From an uncultured Christensenellaceae bacterium (GTDB taxonomy: Bacteria > Bacillota > Clostridia > Christensenellales > Pumilibacteraceae), in the NCBI GenBank assembly GCA_910588155.1, contig CAJUPB010000012.1, positions 1 through 64,000 on the forward strand: a stretch of DNA of 64,000 bases, in the 5' to 3' direction. The position numbers and the translations under genes are program-made. Positions 53,201 through 61,688 of the stretch are shown piece after piece (the stretch's first letter is position 1; every line of letters begins with the position of its first letter). The notes beneath the pieces were generated by a model, which saw only the letters and a program-made list of their open reading frames with translations, had not been told where the DNA came from and did not search any database.

Positions 53201-53785
53201 TTGAAACAGCCCGAGAGCATAGCCAAACTCATAAATAAGTTCGCAAAGCTCGGCGGAGTGGGGTATAAGACCGCGCAACGCTATGCATATGCGATTGTGG
53301 AGATGTCGGAAGCGGAAGCCGCGGAATTTGCCGAGGCGATTTACGACGTCAAAAGAAACGTCCGCTATTGCGCCGAGTGCGGAAACTTTTCCGAAACCGA
53401 AATTTGCGAGATATGCCGAATGCGCGATAAATCCGTAGTTTGCGTGGTGGCGCAACCGAAAGACGTCGCCGCGGTGGAAAAGACGGGCGCGTTTACGGGA
53501 GTATACCACGTCTTGCACGGCACGTTGAGTCCGCTGGAAGGCAGAGGCGCGGACGATATCAGAGTCAAAGAGCTATTGAAACGTCTCGGCGGAGTGGAAG
53601 AAGTCATCATCGCGACCAATCCCGACGTCGAGGGCGAAGCGACGGCTATGTATATCGCAAAATTATTGAAACCGCTCGGAGTCAGAGTCACACGTCCGGC
53701 GCAGGGCATATCTATGGGAAGCGATATAGAGTATGCCGACGAGGTAACGCTCTCCCGCGCAATCGAAAGCCGCACCGAATTATAA
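53201..53785 (+). CDS. recR: Recombination mediator RecR
   Basis: The protein has 194 residues, near the usual 198. A helix-hairpin-helix (KLGGVGYKTAQRYA) is followed by the four-Cys zinc finger (CAECGNFSETEICEIC) and a TOPRIM domain (VVCVVAQPKDVAAVE, ATNPDVEGEATA). With RecO and RecF it loads RecA at gaps. The start is TTG after GGAG, 9 bases from ybaB. Confidence 0.95.
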   Translation: MKQPESIAKLINKFAKLGGVGYKTAQRYAYAIVEMSEAEAAEFAEAIYDVKRNVRYCAECGNFSETEICEICRMRDKSVVCVVAQPKDVAAVEKTGAFTGVYHVLHGTLSPLEGRGADDIRVKELLKRLGGVEEVIIATNPDVEGEATAMYIAKLLKPLGVRVTRPAQGISMGSDIEYADEVTLSRAIESRTEL

Positions 53786-53936
53786 AAATCGAATAATATC
53801 ATATATTCATAATCAGCGAGCAGAGGAAATATTTCCGAAATTTTTCAAGATAACATAAATGCGTGGTATGAGATATTGAATATAATTTCGTCAATAAACG
53901 CCAACGCGGCATAAGTGTAATTTTTTGTCGAAACTG

Positions 53937-53966
53937 TTGAATTATATTGAAAAAGGTTGTTATAAT
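53937..53966 (+). promoter_or_regulatory. Upstream sigma-A promoter of the initiator tRNA gene
   Basis: TTGAAT at 53937 and TATAAT at 53961 are 18 bases apart. It is the weaker of two tandem promoters. The remainder of the 276-base gap after recR holds nothing else I can name. Confidence 0.5.
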
Positions 53967-53999
53967 CAGCTTCTTTTCCCCAATTGAGCGGAAAAGTGT

Positions 54000-54028
54000 T
54001 TGACATTGCGCATAAAAGATGTTATAAT
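54000..54028 (+). promoter_or_regulatory. Main sigma-A promoter of the initiator tRNA gene
   Basis: TTGACA at 54000 and TATAAT at 54023 are 17 bases apart, a perfect match. The start would be near 54035, about 27 bases before the tRNA. Confidence 0.85.
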
Positions 54029-54061
54029 ATAGGAAACTTTCAAGAGAGAAAGTTCGTATAG

Positions 54062-54138
54062 CGCGGGGTGTAGCAATAGGTTAGCTTTTCGGGCTCATAA
54101 CCCGAAGGTTGGAGGTTCGAACCCTTCCCCCGCAACCA
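54062..54138 (+). tRNA. Initiator tRNA-fMet (CAT anticodon)
   Basis: A full cloverleaf of 77 bases with encoded CCA. The acceptor is CGCGGGG against CCCCGCA, giving the C1-A72 mismatch that marks initiator tRNA. The anticodon stem ends in three G-C pairs around CUCAUAA, the other initiator hallmark. The T arm is GGAGG-TTCGAAC-CCTTC. The D stem has one U-U mismatch. It is transcribed alone. Confidence 0.97.
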
Positions 54139-54142
54139 AACA

Positions 54143-54177
54143 TAAAAAGAGCGACTCGAAAAAGCCGCTCTTTTTAT
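54143..54177. terminator. Bidirectional terminator after the initiator tRNA
   Basis: AAAAAGAGCG and CGCTCTTTTT form the stem, so both the tRNA and the converging ECF gene can end here. Confidence 0.88.
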
Positions 54178-54187
54178 ATTATTTGAT

Positions 54188-54811
54188 TTATATTTCGGAA
54201 ATTATTTTAAGTCGTTTCAAGACGGGCAACAGCGCGCCCACGATAACCAGATTCAGAGTTATTACAATCGGTTGCGGCCAACGTGTTGCAAGCATTGCAA
54301 AAAACGGAACTTCTCCCATAGTATTCAGCGACAGCCCCAAAGTCGTTATGCCCAAAGTGCAAACCAGCATAGAAACAACGGTGCCTATGACAATTTTCAA
54401 AAACAGATTTTTTATCGGAATATACTTGACCGCAAGACCGATAAAAAGCGGAAATAACGTATTCGATATCACGAGCAGGGGAAGTATTCCGCCCGTTGTG
54501 GGCAATAAGAATGTGCCCAATACGTCGGAAAGAAATCCGACTGCCATACCGCCCAACGGTCCGAGTATGACTGCGGACAGAATCCAGGCAATATAGATGA
54601 AACTCAATTTCAGGTTGAACAGCATCAGCGCGCCGCCCCAAATTTGACCCACGAGTTTCAGTATCAGCGCAAGCGCGGTCAGCGCGGCTGTGTAAGTCAA
54701 TCCTCTTGTGTACGATAGTGCGGGTTTCTTTTTGAGGCTATTGCAATCATTCGGAGTTGCAATTTCCTGTTGAGAAACCCTCGGTTTTTTTACCTCGGTG
54801 TTACTTCTCAA
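54188..54811 (-). CDS. ECF transporter S component (FolT-like)
   Basis: The protein has 207 residues and about six membrane helices. The region LKLSFIYIAWILSAVILGPLGGMAVGF, given here only in part by its GPLGG and GFLSDVLG motifs, resembles the folate-type S components of energy-coupling-factor importers. An S component binds the vitamin and uses shared EcfAAT modules encoded elsewhere. The N-terminal 35 residues are polar and extra. The start is TTG after AAAGGAG. Substrate assignment is tentative. Confidence 0.75.
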   Translation of the reverse strand: MRSNTEVKKPRVSQQEIATPNDCNSLKKKPALSYTRGLTYTAALTALALILKLVGQIWGGALMLFNLKLSFIYIAWILSAVILGPLGGMAVGFLSDVLGTFLLPTTGGILPLLVISNTLFPLFIGLAVKYIPIKNLFLKIVIGTVVSMLVCTLGITTLGLSLNTMGEVPFFAMLATRWPQPIVITLNLVIVGALLPVLKRLKIISEI

Positions 54812-54867
54812 TGTCGGGCGTTCTCCTTTTGAATTTTATTGCCGCCGAAACGGCAAAAAGTAGCTAT

Positions 54868-54896
54868 ATTATACTATGCCCGACGTGTTTTTGCAA
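54868..54896 (-). promoter_or_regulatory. Sigma-A promoter of the ECF S component gene
   Basis: On the minus strand TTGCAA (54896-54891) and TATAAT (54873-54868) are 17 bases apart, at the end of the upstream flippase gene. Confidence 0.65.
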
Positions 54897-56403
54897 CGGT
54901 TTTTGCCTTCTTTTTCGAAACTTTTTCTTTTTTTCTTACGAACATACTCAAATCGAAAGTTGCGAATATAAGGTTTAAACCAATCATAAATACGAGCGAC
55001 ACGCCGCCCGCCACGGCTATTCTGAAAAATGCGGGCAGCGCAAAGCAGAGAGCATACAGCCAGCGATTCAACAGTATGGCGGGGAATATCAGACATACGG
55101 ACTTGACAAGCGCGGGAATAAACGACAGCTTTATCTGCGTTTTACGCTTTATGTCTATTATGTCGAGGACGGACGACAGCGTGAGGTTGACGCCCATAGC
55201 TATCGACAGAATGTTGACGTTGAAATTGTTTCGGAACAGAAAGAGTATGGCAAACAAAACTGCGCTTCCTATAAGATAGTTTATCAGACTTTTGATTTCG
55301 AGGTCGAGGGAGTTCATCATAGAAGAGGTTATGCTTTCCACGGCTATCGGAATCAAAAGCCACGCAGAGAAAGAGAGAAAGCGCCCCGATTCCGCGCTGT
55401 TATATACGAATAGGCCTATCGCTTCGCCAAGTTCGAAGAATGTCGGTACAAACAATGCGGACAGCGTTATGGAAAAAGAAATTGCGTTTTCAATCTGGCG
55501 TTTGACGGACTCTTTGTCGCCGTTGGCTTTTGCGGTGGAAAGAGTGGGTATCATAACGAACGCCAGTGAACCGATGACGGTTATCGGAATATACAAAAGC
55601 GGCATAGCCATTCCTATGGATGCGCCGTATGCGCTCATAGCCTGCGCTATGCTCATACCGCTCGATATCAGAAGTTGCGGAACGATAAGCGCAATCAGCG
55701 AATTCAGGATACTTCCGGAAGTTTTGACGGCGGTAATCGGAAGGGCGGATTTAATCAGTGCCGCAAATTGTCCTTTCGGCGGCGACAGTTTGCCTTTAAG
55801 CGCAAAGTATCCGATTATACAGCTCAAACAACTCAACGCACAGCCCAAAAGCATAGCGAATGCCGTGCTTTTCATTTTGTCGAAGCCGAGAGAGAACGCT
55901 ATGATGCATACGCCTATGCGTATGACCTGTTCCACAACCTCGACTACGGAAACGAGAGTGTATCGTTCGTTTCCCCACAGATTGCCGCGCAGGGCGGCAT
56001 ACACCGCGGAAAAGCAAGAGCCCGGCAGCATTATGAGCAAAAGCGTCATAGATTCTTTTGCCGCAAACAGACCGCCGAGAATGTCTTTCAAAAGAAAGCA
56101 AACCAGACAGACCGCCACCGATACCGAAACGCCGGTTATCATAGCGGCGGAAGCAAGCGATTGCGCCGATTTGAATTTCTTTTCCGCGACGTATTTTGCC
56201 GTCAACTTGCTTACGACGAGAGGTATGCCGCTCGTCACCAAACCCAAAAGCACGTAAAATACGGAAAGCGAAACTTGATATACTCCGAGAGATACCGAGC
56301 CGAGCTGTCGGGAGAGATATATTTTGAATACAAAGCCTATCGTTCTTTCCAAAACGGTAAATGCGGAGAGGGTAAAGACCGCCTTTATGATACCTTTTTT
56401 CAT
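54874..56403 (-). CDS. SpoVB/MurJ-type polysaccharide flippase
   Basis: The protein has 509 residues and about 14 membrane helices. It begins KGIIKAVFTLSAFTVLERTIGFVFK, in the style of SpoVB and related MOP-superfamily lipid flippases. In spore formers, relatives move lipid-linked precursors during cortex synthesis or in growth. The basic C-terminus (KKEKVSKKKAKTVAK) is cytoplasmic. Whether it is SpoVB itself or a vegetative paralogue cannot be decided here. Confidence 0.87.
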   Translation of the reverse strand: MKKGIIKAVFTLSAFTVLERTIGFVFKIYLSRQLGSVSLGVYQVSLSVFYVLLGLVTSGIPLVVSKLTAKYVAEKKFKSAQSLASAAMITGVSVSVAVCLVCFLLKDILGGLFAAKESMTLLLIMLPGSCFSAVYAALRGNLWGNERYTLVSVVEVVEQVIRIGVCIIAFSLGFDKMKSTAFAMLLGCALSCLSCIIGYFALKGKLSPPKGQFAALIKSALPITAVKTSGSILNSLIALIVPQLLISSGMSIAQAMSAYGASIGMAMPLLYIPITVIGSLAFVMIPTLSTAKANGDKESVKRQIENAISFSITLSALFVPTFFELGEAIGLFVYNSAESGRFLSFSAWLLIPIAVESITSSMMNSLDLEIKSLINYLIGSAVLFAILFLFRNNFNVNILSIAMGVNLTLSSVLDIIDIKRKTQIKLSFIPALVKSVCLIFPAILLNRWLYALCFALPAFFRIAVAGGVSLVFMIGLNLIFATFDLSMFVRKKEKVSKKKAKTVAKTRRA

Positions 56404-56559
56404 AATAATAATTTATTTGTCTGATTCTCGCAGTAGAACGAAAAAAGTCGAATTTTCGGACAAAATCGCAAAAGCAATCATAAAAACATAATGAGGTTTT
56501 CAAAGTTGTTTGACATTTTTGCACATAATTATCACATAAATGTTTTTATACTAAAACAG

Positions 56560-56588
56560 TTGAAAAATGCGCGTTTTTCTGCTATAAT
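56560..56588 (+). promoter_or_regulatory. Sigma-A promoter of the transglutaminase lipoprotein, placing the transcript start on the ATG
   Basis: TTGAAA at 56560 and TATAAT at 56583 are 17 bases apart. Six bases lie between the -10 box and the ATG at 56595, so a leaderless message is predicted. Confidence 0.75.
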
Positions 56589-56594
56589 TCGAGT

Positions 56595-59300
56595 ATGATG
56601 AAAGTCGATAAAAAAAGAGCGACGTATATGCCGCTTATAACGCTGTTAATCGCGGTACTCGTATTGCCCGCTTTATCGGGCTGTTTTTCGGGTTGCTTCG
56701 GTTTGTCGCTGACTTCCATATCGTTCAAACAAGAACAAATAAATTTGAATATCGGCGACGTGTATACCGTCACCGCATCTGCGCTGGATTTCGAGCCGGC
56801 TCTTGCTTCGAACAAGGATTTTACGTTGGAAAGCCAAGATTTTGACGTCGTGGAAGTCGTCGGAAGACAGATAACCGCAATCGGAGCGGGCAAAGCAACC
56901 GTAACGGCGGTTGCCGACGCAAACCCGAGCATTCGCGCGCAAATAATCGTAAACGTCGGATATCCTACACCCACGGTTCTGACACTTAATACAATAGGGG
57001 ACACTGCGCAGTATGTCGGCGAAGTTACCTCCGTGAAATTCGAAGTTGCGGCAGACGTCGAAATAGACCCCGAAAGCCGTTTTATATGGACGATTGACGG
57101 CGAGCGCGACCCCGAAAACGAGTCGGCGGTTTACGAGTTTACTCCCGCGAATCGGGCGGGCGAGCATTTGATAGAAGCCGAGCTCGGGGACTGCAAAGCG
57201 CAAAGCTGCATTAAAGTGTTCACGAAGAGGATAGAAAATGCCGAAGCGAGCGCAACGGGCGCATTCGAACAGGACAACGATTATACGGCGGTAAATATTT
57301 CCGTGACGTATTCGGCTGTCGACGGCGACCCCGAACCTTTTATGGATTATTATGTAAACGGCAAACTTTGTCACAGCGGTTCCGACAATTTCGATTTCAC
57401 GCCGGAAACCGCGGGAATATATACCGTTACTGTAAAACTCAACGACGAAACCGTGCTCATAAACGGCGAAAGCGAGCTTGTGATTACCGCAAAGGGCAGC
57501 GTTACGCCGACGGGAGTCAAGGTTTCGTATAACAACGTATATCCGAATATTATCGTGACTTGGAATTGTCCGCATAACGACAATATGAATTACGGACTCA
57601 AAATAGAAAAAATCGTCGGGGGCAACGTTTCGCAGGTTTCGGAAAATATCACTTCGACGAACGTTTCGGCGAAAAAGTATTTCGACGGTACCAGCGTCAA
57701 TCTGGGCGAGCTTATCGACATAACTTCTTCGGCATACAGGATAAGCGTTCGTTCTCTCGGCGACAACGGCATATACTCTCAATCGTCGTACAGCGACGGC
57801 GTTATCGTGAATAAGATAGATTCGAGCGCGGTATCGGCATTGAACAATAAAGTTCTCGGCTCTTCCATCGACCATTACATCGTGGGCGACGACGAATTCA
57901 ACGAGCTTTACGCATATTATATGGCATTCAGAAAAACCGCATCAAAAGTTCAGTTTACGGTGTATATGGCATATACACCCGCACATAAGGCTTACAGCGG
58001 TGCAGGAGAGTCCTCTCTTTTGGGCAATGCATTCAATTACGGCGCGACCACCGGTTACTACGACATAGAACCGCCCAAGGTAAACGGAAGAACAGTTTAT
58101 TCGGTTCGCGCGGGGGACGTTATGACGGTGACGGTCGGTTGCGACAATACCGTGGTCCCGAGCATTGCGGGCGATTATTCGCAGACCGTAAGACAATACG
58201 ACGCTTTGGAACCTCACACCGCGACGGCGCTCGGCAAGAGTCTGACGAGAGACTCGACCCACGAGTTTGTCACGGATACTTATACCAAAGCGGAAGCGGT
58301 AACCACTTCGGAAGAACTGTTTCGTACGGTGGAATACGGCGTGCGTCCCGTTCCTACGAGAGGTTCGGCGGCGGAGAGATTGTATTCTTTTGCGAAAAGA
58401 CTGCTTATCGAAATAAATTCCGACGATATGACCGACGCCGAAAAGGTGCACAGCATATACGATTGGATTATGTGGAACGTTCAGTACGACCATTCGGCAG
58501 TAAACGTAAGCAAAGAAACGGACAGCGCGAAATACAATGCCTATTGGTTGGAAGGCGTGTTGACGACGACAAACGCATATGCCGTTTGCGACGGTATGAG
58601 CAAAGCAATGTCGCTGTTATGCAATATGGAGGGAATACCCGCATACCGTGTCACGGGCACGGCGGGGCCGTCCGTTGCGGGATTGACGAGAGCGGAAGCA
58701 TTGCTGGTCAAACAGGAACAATGGGGCGGTCACGCCTGGGTTAAGGTCAAAGTGGACGGAGATTGGTACGTCTGCGACCCGACCTGGGGAGATTCTACGG
58801 CGGAAATAGGGTCGGGATTTTCCAAAGCGGTGTACGAAATGGCTTGGCACGACCACTTGCTGGTTTCCGACTCCGACATAGCATACACGCACGAATACGA
58901 CCATACTACGAATAATCCCGTAACCGCTGCGGAAAGTTACAATATTTACGATAAAATGGAATTGGTTTATGCGGATTCGAGCGGAACGCAAAAGAGCGTC
59001 GACACCTATATCGACGCGGGCGGCAGCGCGATGGACAGAGAACTCCGCGAAATCGCCGACTATATTTCATACAGTGCAGACATTGCTAAAAAGAGCATTA
59101 CCATTATGGGAAGTACGAAATCGAGATTGTATTTCGGCGTCGAATTGGTGGCTTCGGACAGATATATGAGCGCTTTCCGTACGACGATGAAATCGCTGAC
59201 CAATCCGTTGAAAATGCGCCTTTACGAAAACGGATACCGTTCCGTAGACATATTGATGTTCGATTCTGCGGACAGCATAATGGTCACGGTCAGATTATAA
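56595..59300 (+). CDS. Lipoprotein with Ig-like domains and a transglutaminase-like domain
   Basis: The protein has 901 residues. The signal peptide ends at LSGC. A Big_2-type domain comes first (about 35-115), then several beta domains including one like fibronectin-III (about 300-400). The transglutaminase-like core near 620-740 has Cys665 (YAVCDGMSKAMSLL), His713 (GGHAWVKV) and Asp728 (VCDPTWGD). The last 160 residues are not recognised. Such surface enzymes may crosslink or cleave proteins; which is unknown. The start codon is not preceded by a ribosome site. Confidence 0.85.
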   Translation: MMKVDKKRATYMPLITLLIAVLVLPALSGCFSGCFGLSLTSISFKQEQINLNIGDVYTVTASALDFEPALASNKDFTLESQDFDVVEVVGRQITAIGAGKATVTAVADANPSIRAQIIVNVGYPTPTVLTLNTIGDTAQYVGEVTSVKFEVAADVEIDPESRFIWTIDGERDPENESAVYEFTPANRAGEHLIEAELGDCKAQSCIKVFTKRIENAEASATGAFEQDNDYTAVNISVTYSAVDGDPEPFMDYYVNGKLCHSGSDNFDFTPETAGIYTVTVKLNDETVLINGESELVITAKGSVTPTGVKVSYNNVYPNIIVTWNCPHNDNMNYGLKIEKIVGGNVSQVSENITSTNVSAKKYFDGTSVNLGELIDITSSAYRISVRSLGDNGIYSQSSYSDGVIVNKIDSSAVSALNNKVLGSSIDHYIVGDDEFNELYAYYMAFRKTASKVQFTVYMAYTPAHKAYSGAGESSLLGNAFNYGATTGYYDIEPPKVNGRTVYSVRAGDVMTVTVGCDNTVVPSIAGDYSQTVRQYDALEPHTATALGKSLTRDSTHEFVTDTYTKAEAVTTSEELFRTVEYGVRPVPTRGSAAERLYSFAKRLLIEINSDDMTDAEKVHSIYDWIMWNVQYDHSAVNVSKETDSAKYNAYWLEGVLTTTNAYAVCDGMSKAMSLLCNMEGIPAYRVTGTAGPSVAGLTRAEALLVKQEQWGGHAWVKVKVDGDWYVCDPTWGDSTAEIGSGFSKAVYEMAWHDHLLVSDSDIAYTHEYDHTTNNPVTAAESYNIYDKMELVYADSSGTQKSVDTYIDAGGSAMDRELREIADYISYSADIAKKSITIMGSTKSRLYFGVELVASDRYMSAFRTTMKSLTNPLKMRLYENGYRSVDILMFDSADSIMVTVRL

Positions 59301-59381
59301 CGAAAAAAGCAAGCTCGTAAAGCGCACTTCCCATAGGGAATTAAAAACTGAATTTTTAAGAGCTGCACTTTCAAGCGAGAC

Positions 59382-59417
59382 AAAAGGCTCTTGGACAAAT
59401 AGTTCAAGAGCCTTTTT
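59382..59417. terminator. Bidirectional terminator before the HxlR gene
   Basis: AAAAGGCTCTTG and CAAGAGCCTTTT form a 12-bp stem with an 11-base loop and T-runs on either strand. Confidence 0.9.
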
Positions 59418-59425
59418 GTGTATAG

Positions 59426-59821
59426 CTACTGATTAAGCAATTCTTTGATTTGTTCTTCCGAATACGGGCTTACATAATCGGGAGCACACAAATGTGTTTG
59501 ACTCCACATCATCATTTGCGTTAAGACGGGAACAAAACTTTTACCTAGTTCGGTCAAGGTATATTCTACGTGCGGCGGAACTTCTTTGTAAATCTCGCGA
59601 TGGATAAAACCGTCATCTTCTAATTCTCGCAACTGCTTTGTAAGAGTAGATTGTGTGATGCCGTCAATTCTTCTCAATAGTTCACCAAATCGTTGCACCT
59701 TACTAACAGCTATATACCACAAAATAAGGAACTTCCATTTTCCGCTTAAAACGGATTGCAATGTACTCATCGGTACACATCGTGCCATAACTTCTCTTTT
59801 TCTGAATTTGTTGTCTGTCAT
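59426..59821 (-). CDS. HxlR-family transcriptional regulator
   Basis: The protein has 131 residues. The winged-helix core is clear: SVLSGKWKFLILWYI, RFGELLRRIDGITQSTLTKQLRELEDDGFI and the wing PHVEYTLTELG. HxlR proteins often respond to electrophiles or redox stress through Cys; Cys residues lie near both ends here. It is divergent from a radical SAM gene with a palindrome between. GAGG precedes the ATG. Confidence 0.92.
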   Translation of the reverse strand: MTDNKFRKREVMARCVPMSTLQSVLSGKWKFLILWYIAVSKVQRFGELLRRIDGITQSTLTKQLRELEDDGFIHREIYKEVPPHVEYTLTELGKSFVPVLTQMMMWSQTHLCAPDYVSPYSEEQIKELLNQ

Positions 59822-59873
59822 AGTGAACCTCGTTATTTATTATAGCGAATTTTCAAAGTTAAGTCAAACGCCA

Positions 59874-59893
59874 TAGTATCATTTTTGATACTA
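59874..59893. promoter_or_regulatory. Probable HxlR operator (inverted repeat)
   Basis: TAGTATCA and TGATACTA, eight-base perfect arms around TTTT, between the HxlR gene and the radical SAM promoter. Confidence 0.7.
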
Positions 59894-59913
59894 CTACTAA
59901 ATAAAGACAGTAC

Positions 59914-59943
59914 TTGAATTAGAAAACTATTAGGATTTATAAT
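59914..59943 (+). promoter_or_regulatory. Sigma-A promoter of the radical SAM gene
   Basis: TTGAAT at 59914 and TATAAT at 59938 are 18 bases apart, just downstream of the inverted repeat. Confidence 0.65.
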
Positions 59944-59971
59944 AGAAGAAAAACAAAGGACGGTTTTTATT

Positions 59972-60856
59972 ATGCACTATACAGGTACGGTTTGGCGTCC
60001 GCCTTACGAAGCGTGGTCAGCCCTATTGCAAGTTACGGCAGGTTGCACACATCATCAATGTAAGTTCTGCACTTTATATGACGATGTTCCGTTCAAGTTC
60101 CGTATGTCATCTATGGACGAAATCAAAGATGATTTGAAAGAATTGTATCGCTATACACCCGATGTAACGAGAGTGTTTTTAGTCGGGGCAAATCCTTTTG
60201 TGCTTTCTTCCGAAAAGCTGCGAAATATTTCGTATATGGCAAAACAGTATCTCAATCGACTGAAAACTATCGGCTGTTTTGCTCGAATAACCGATATTGC
60301 ACCGAAAAGCACAGAAGAATTAAAACAACTGCGCAGTTGCGGCTATAACGGCATTACTATCGGTGTAGAAACGGGCGATGACGAAACATTGACCTTTATG
60401 CACAAAGGCTATACATCTGCCGACATATTAGAACAATGCCGCAAGCTCGACGAAGCAGGAATCGAATATAACTTTTTCTATCTCACGGGCATTTGCGGTG
60501 AAGGTAAAAGCAAGCAAGGTGTTGAGAATACACTAAAAGTATTTAATGAGCTCAACCCTAAAATCATCGGCGCGTCTATGCTTACCATTTACCCCGCTTC
60601 GGAATTATATACCGAAATACAAAAGGGAAATTGGGTGGAAGAAAGCGAAACGGAAAAATACGGCGAACTGAAAATGCTTATAAACGGTTTGTCGATTAAA
60701 ACACACTTTGCCGCTTTGGGTGCGTCAAATGCAGTACAGTTGCACGGCAATCTTCCATCCGATAGAACAAAACTGGTTGCAATAATAGACGAAGTGATTA
60801 ACCGCTTTGGCGAAAAAGAATTAAAAAGATATAGAAAGAACTTGAAACACCTTTAA
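59972..60856 (+). CDS. Radical SAM protein with CX4CX2C motif
   Basis: The protein has 294 residues. The cluster-binding motif is GCTHHQCKFCTLY, spaced C-x4-C-x2-C rather than the classic C-x3-C-x2-C. The spacing is seen in a family of short COG1032-like radical SAM proteins. IGVETGDDETL is the motif-2 ridge. No extra Fe-S domain is visible. Substrate unknown. Expression is probably under the divergent HxlR protein. AAAGGA lies upstream of the ATG. Confidence 0.88.
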   Translation: MHYTGTVWRPPYEAWSALLQVTAGCTHHQCKFCTLYDDVPFKFRMSSMDEIKDDLKELYRYTPDVTRVFLVGANPFVLSSEKLRNISYMAKQYLNRLKTIGCFARITDIAPKSTEELKQLRSCGYNGITIGVETGDDETLTFMHKGYTSADILEQCRKLDEAGIEYNFFYLTGICGEGKSKQGVENTLKVFNELNPKIIGASMLTIYPASELYTEIQKGNWVEESETEKYGELKMLINGLSIKTHFAALGASNAVQLHGNLPSDRTKLVAIIDEVINRFGEKELKRYRKNLKHL

Positions 60857-60857
60857 C

Positions 60858-60887
60858 AAAAAAGCCGAGATTTGCTCTCGGCTTTTT
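60858..60887 (+). terminator. Intrinsic terminator after the radical SAM gene
   Basis: GCCGAGA and TCTCGGC with a 5-base loop, A-rich before and five T after. The remaining 250 bases to the next gene hold only the promoter noted at 61102. Confidence 0.9.
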
Positions 60888-61101
60888 GCGCTAACTTGAA
60901 ATTTATAGTTAAATTGTGGAGTGTATTTGCAATTCTTTTTTGTCACACTTTGTTTATCGCATTGCAAGAATTATAAGAACAAAAACGGATGCTCTTACGG
61001 TTCTGCACGGTAAACAAAAACATTATTCGTCCAATCTTAAAATTTGTCCTTTGCATATTGCAAATTCGCTGTTTATGGGTAATCGTTTTCGATGATTTTA
61101 T

Positions 61102-61109
61102 GATATAAT
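61102..61109 (+). promoter_or_regulatory. Extended -10 promoter of the XRE membrane protein gene
   Basis: TGATATAAT, an extended -10 with no good -35 box, 30 bases before the ATG. Confidence 0.45.
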
Positions 61110-61138
61110 TAAAATATCGGAAATAAGGAGCTACATCT

Positions 61139-61603
61139 ATGGATATGCAAAAAATCGGCTCGTTTTTAGCTGAATTGCGGAAAGAAAAAAATTTGACGCA
61201 GGATGAACTTGGTGCGCAAATCGGAGTTACGAATAAAACTATCTCGCGCTGGGAAACCGGCAGCTATTTACCGCCCGTCGAAATGCTGCAAACTCTTGGC
61301 GACACTTTCGGAGTAAGTATAAACGAAATATTGAACGGCGAACGGATAAGCGACGGAAACTATAAAGATATTTCGGAACAAAATATCAAATCCGCGCTGA
61401 CAAAAAGCGATTCGGTAATAGCAAAACACAGAAAAATTATGAACTGGGTTATCGCTGTCGTTGTGGCTGCTTTATACGTAACGATTAGTCTTATAACTTT
61501 GAAATGGGAATATACCTGGATTATCTGGGCGGTTTACTGCGCGTATCGAACAGTCGAGAGTATAATAATTTACCGTCTGAACGTTCACATCAATTCAAAA
61601 TAG
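61139..61603 (+). CDS. XRE-family HTH protein with C-terminal membrane helices
   Basis: The protein has 154 residues. An N-terminal HTH (LTQDELGAQIGVTNKTISRWETGSYLPPVEML) is followed by a linker and two hydrophobic helices (WVIAVVVAALYVTISLITL and WIIWAVYCAYRTVESIIIY). It is a membrane-tethered regulator, a type common in Clostridia. Targets unknown. AAGGAG precedes the ATG. Confidence 0.85.
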   Translation: MDMQKIGSFLAELRKEKNLTQDELGAQIGVTNKTISRWETGSYLPPVEMLQTLGDTFGVSINEILNGERISDGNYKDISEQNIKSALTKSDSVIAKHRKIMNWVIAVVVAALYVTISLITLKWEYTWIIWAVYCAYRTVESIIIYRLNVHINSK

Positions 61604-61629
61604 ACATCTTCAATCTGCGTGCAGGTTAT

Positions 61630-61658
61630 TTGCTTTTTCTCATATTTAGTGCTACAAT
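61630..61658 (+). promoter_or_regulatory. Sigma-A promoter of the Sel1-repeat gene
   Basis: TTGCTT at 61630 and TACAAT at 61653 are 17 bases apart. Confidence 0.6.
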
Positions 61659-61688
61659 GTAGAATATATGATTAACAAGGAGTCAAAA

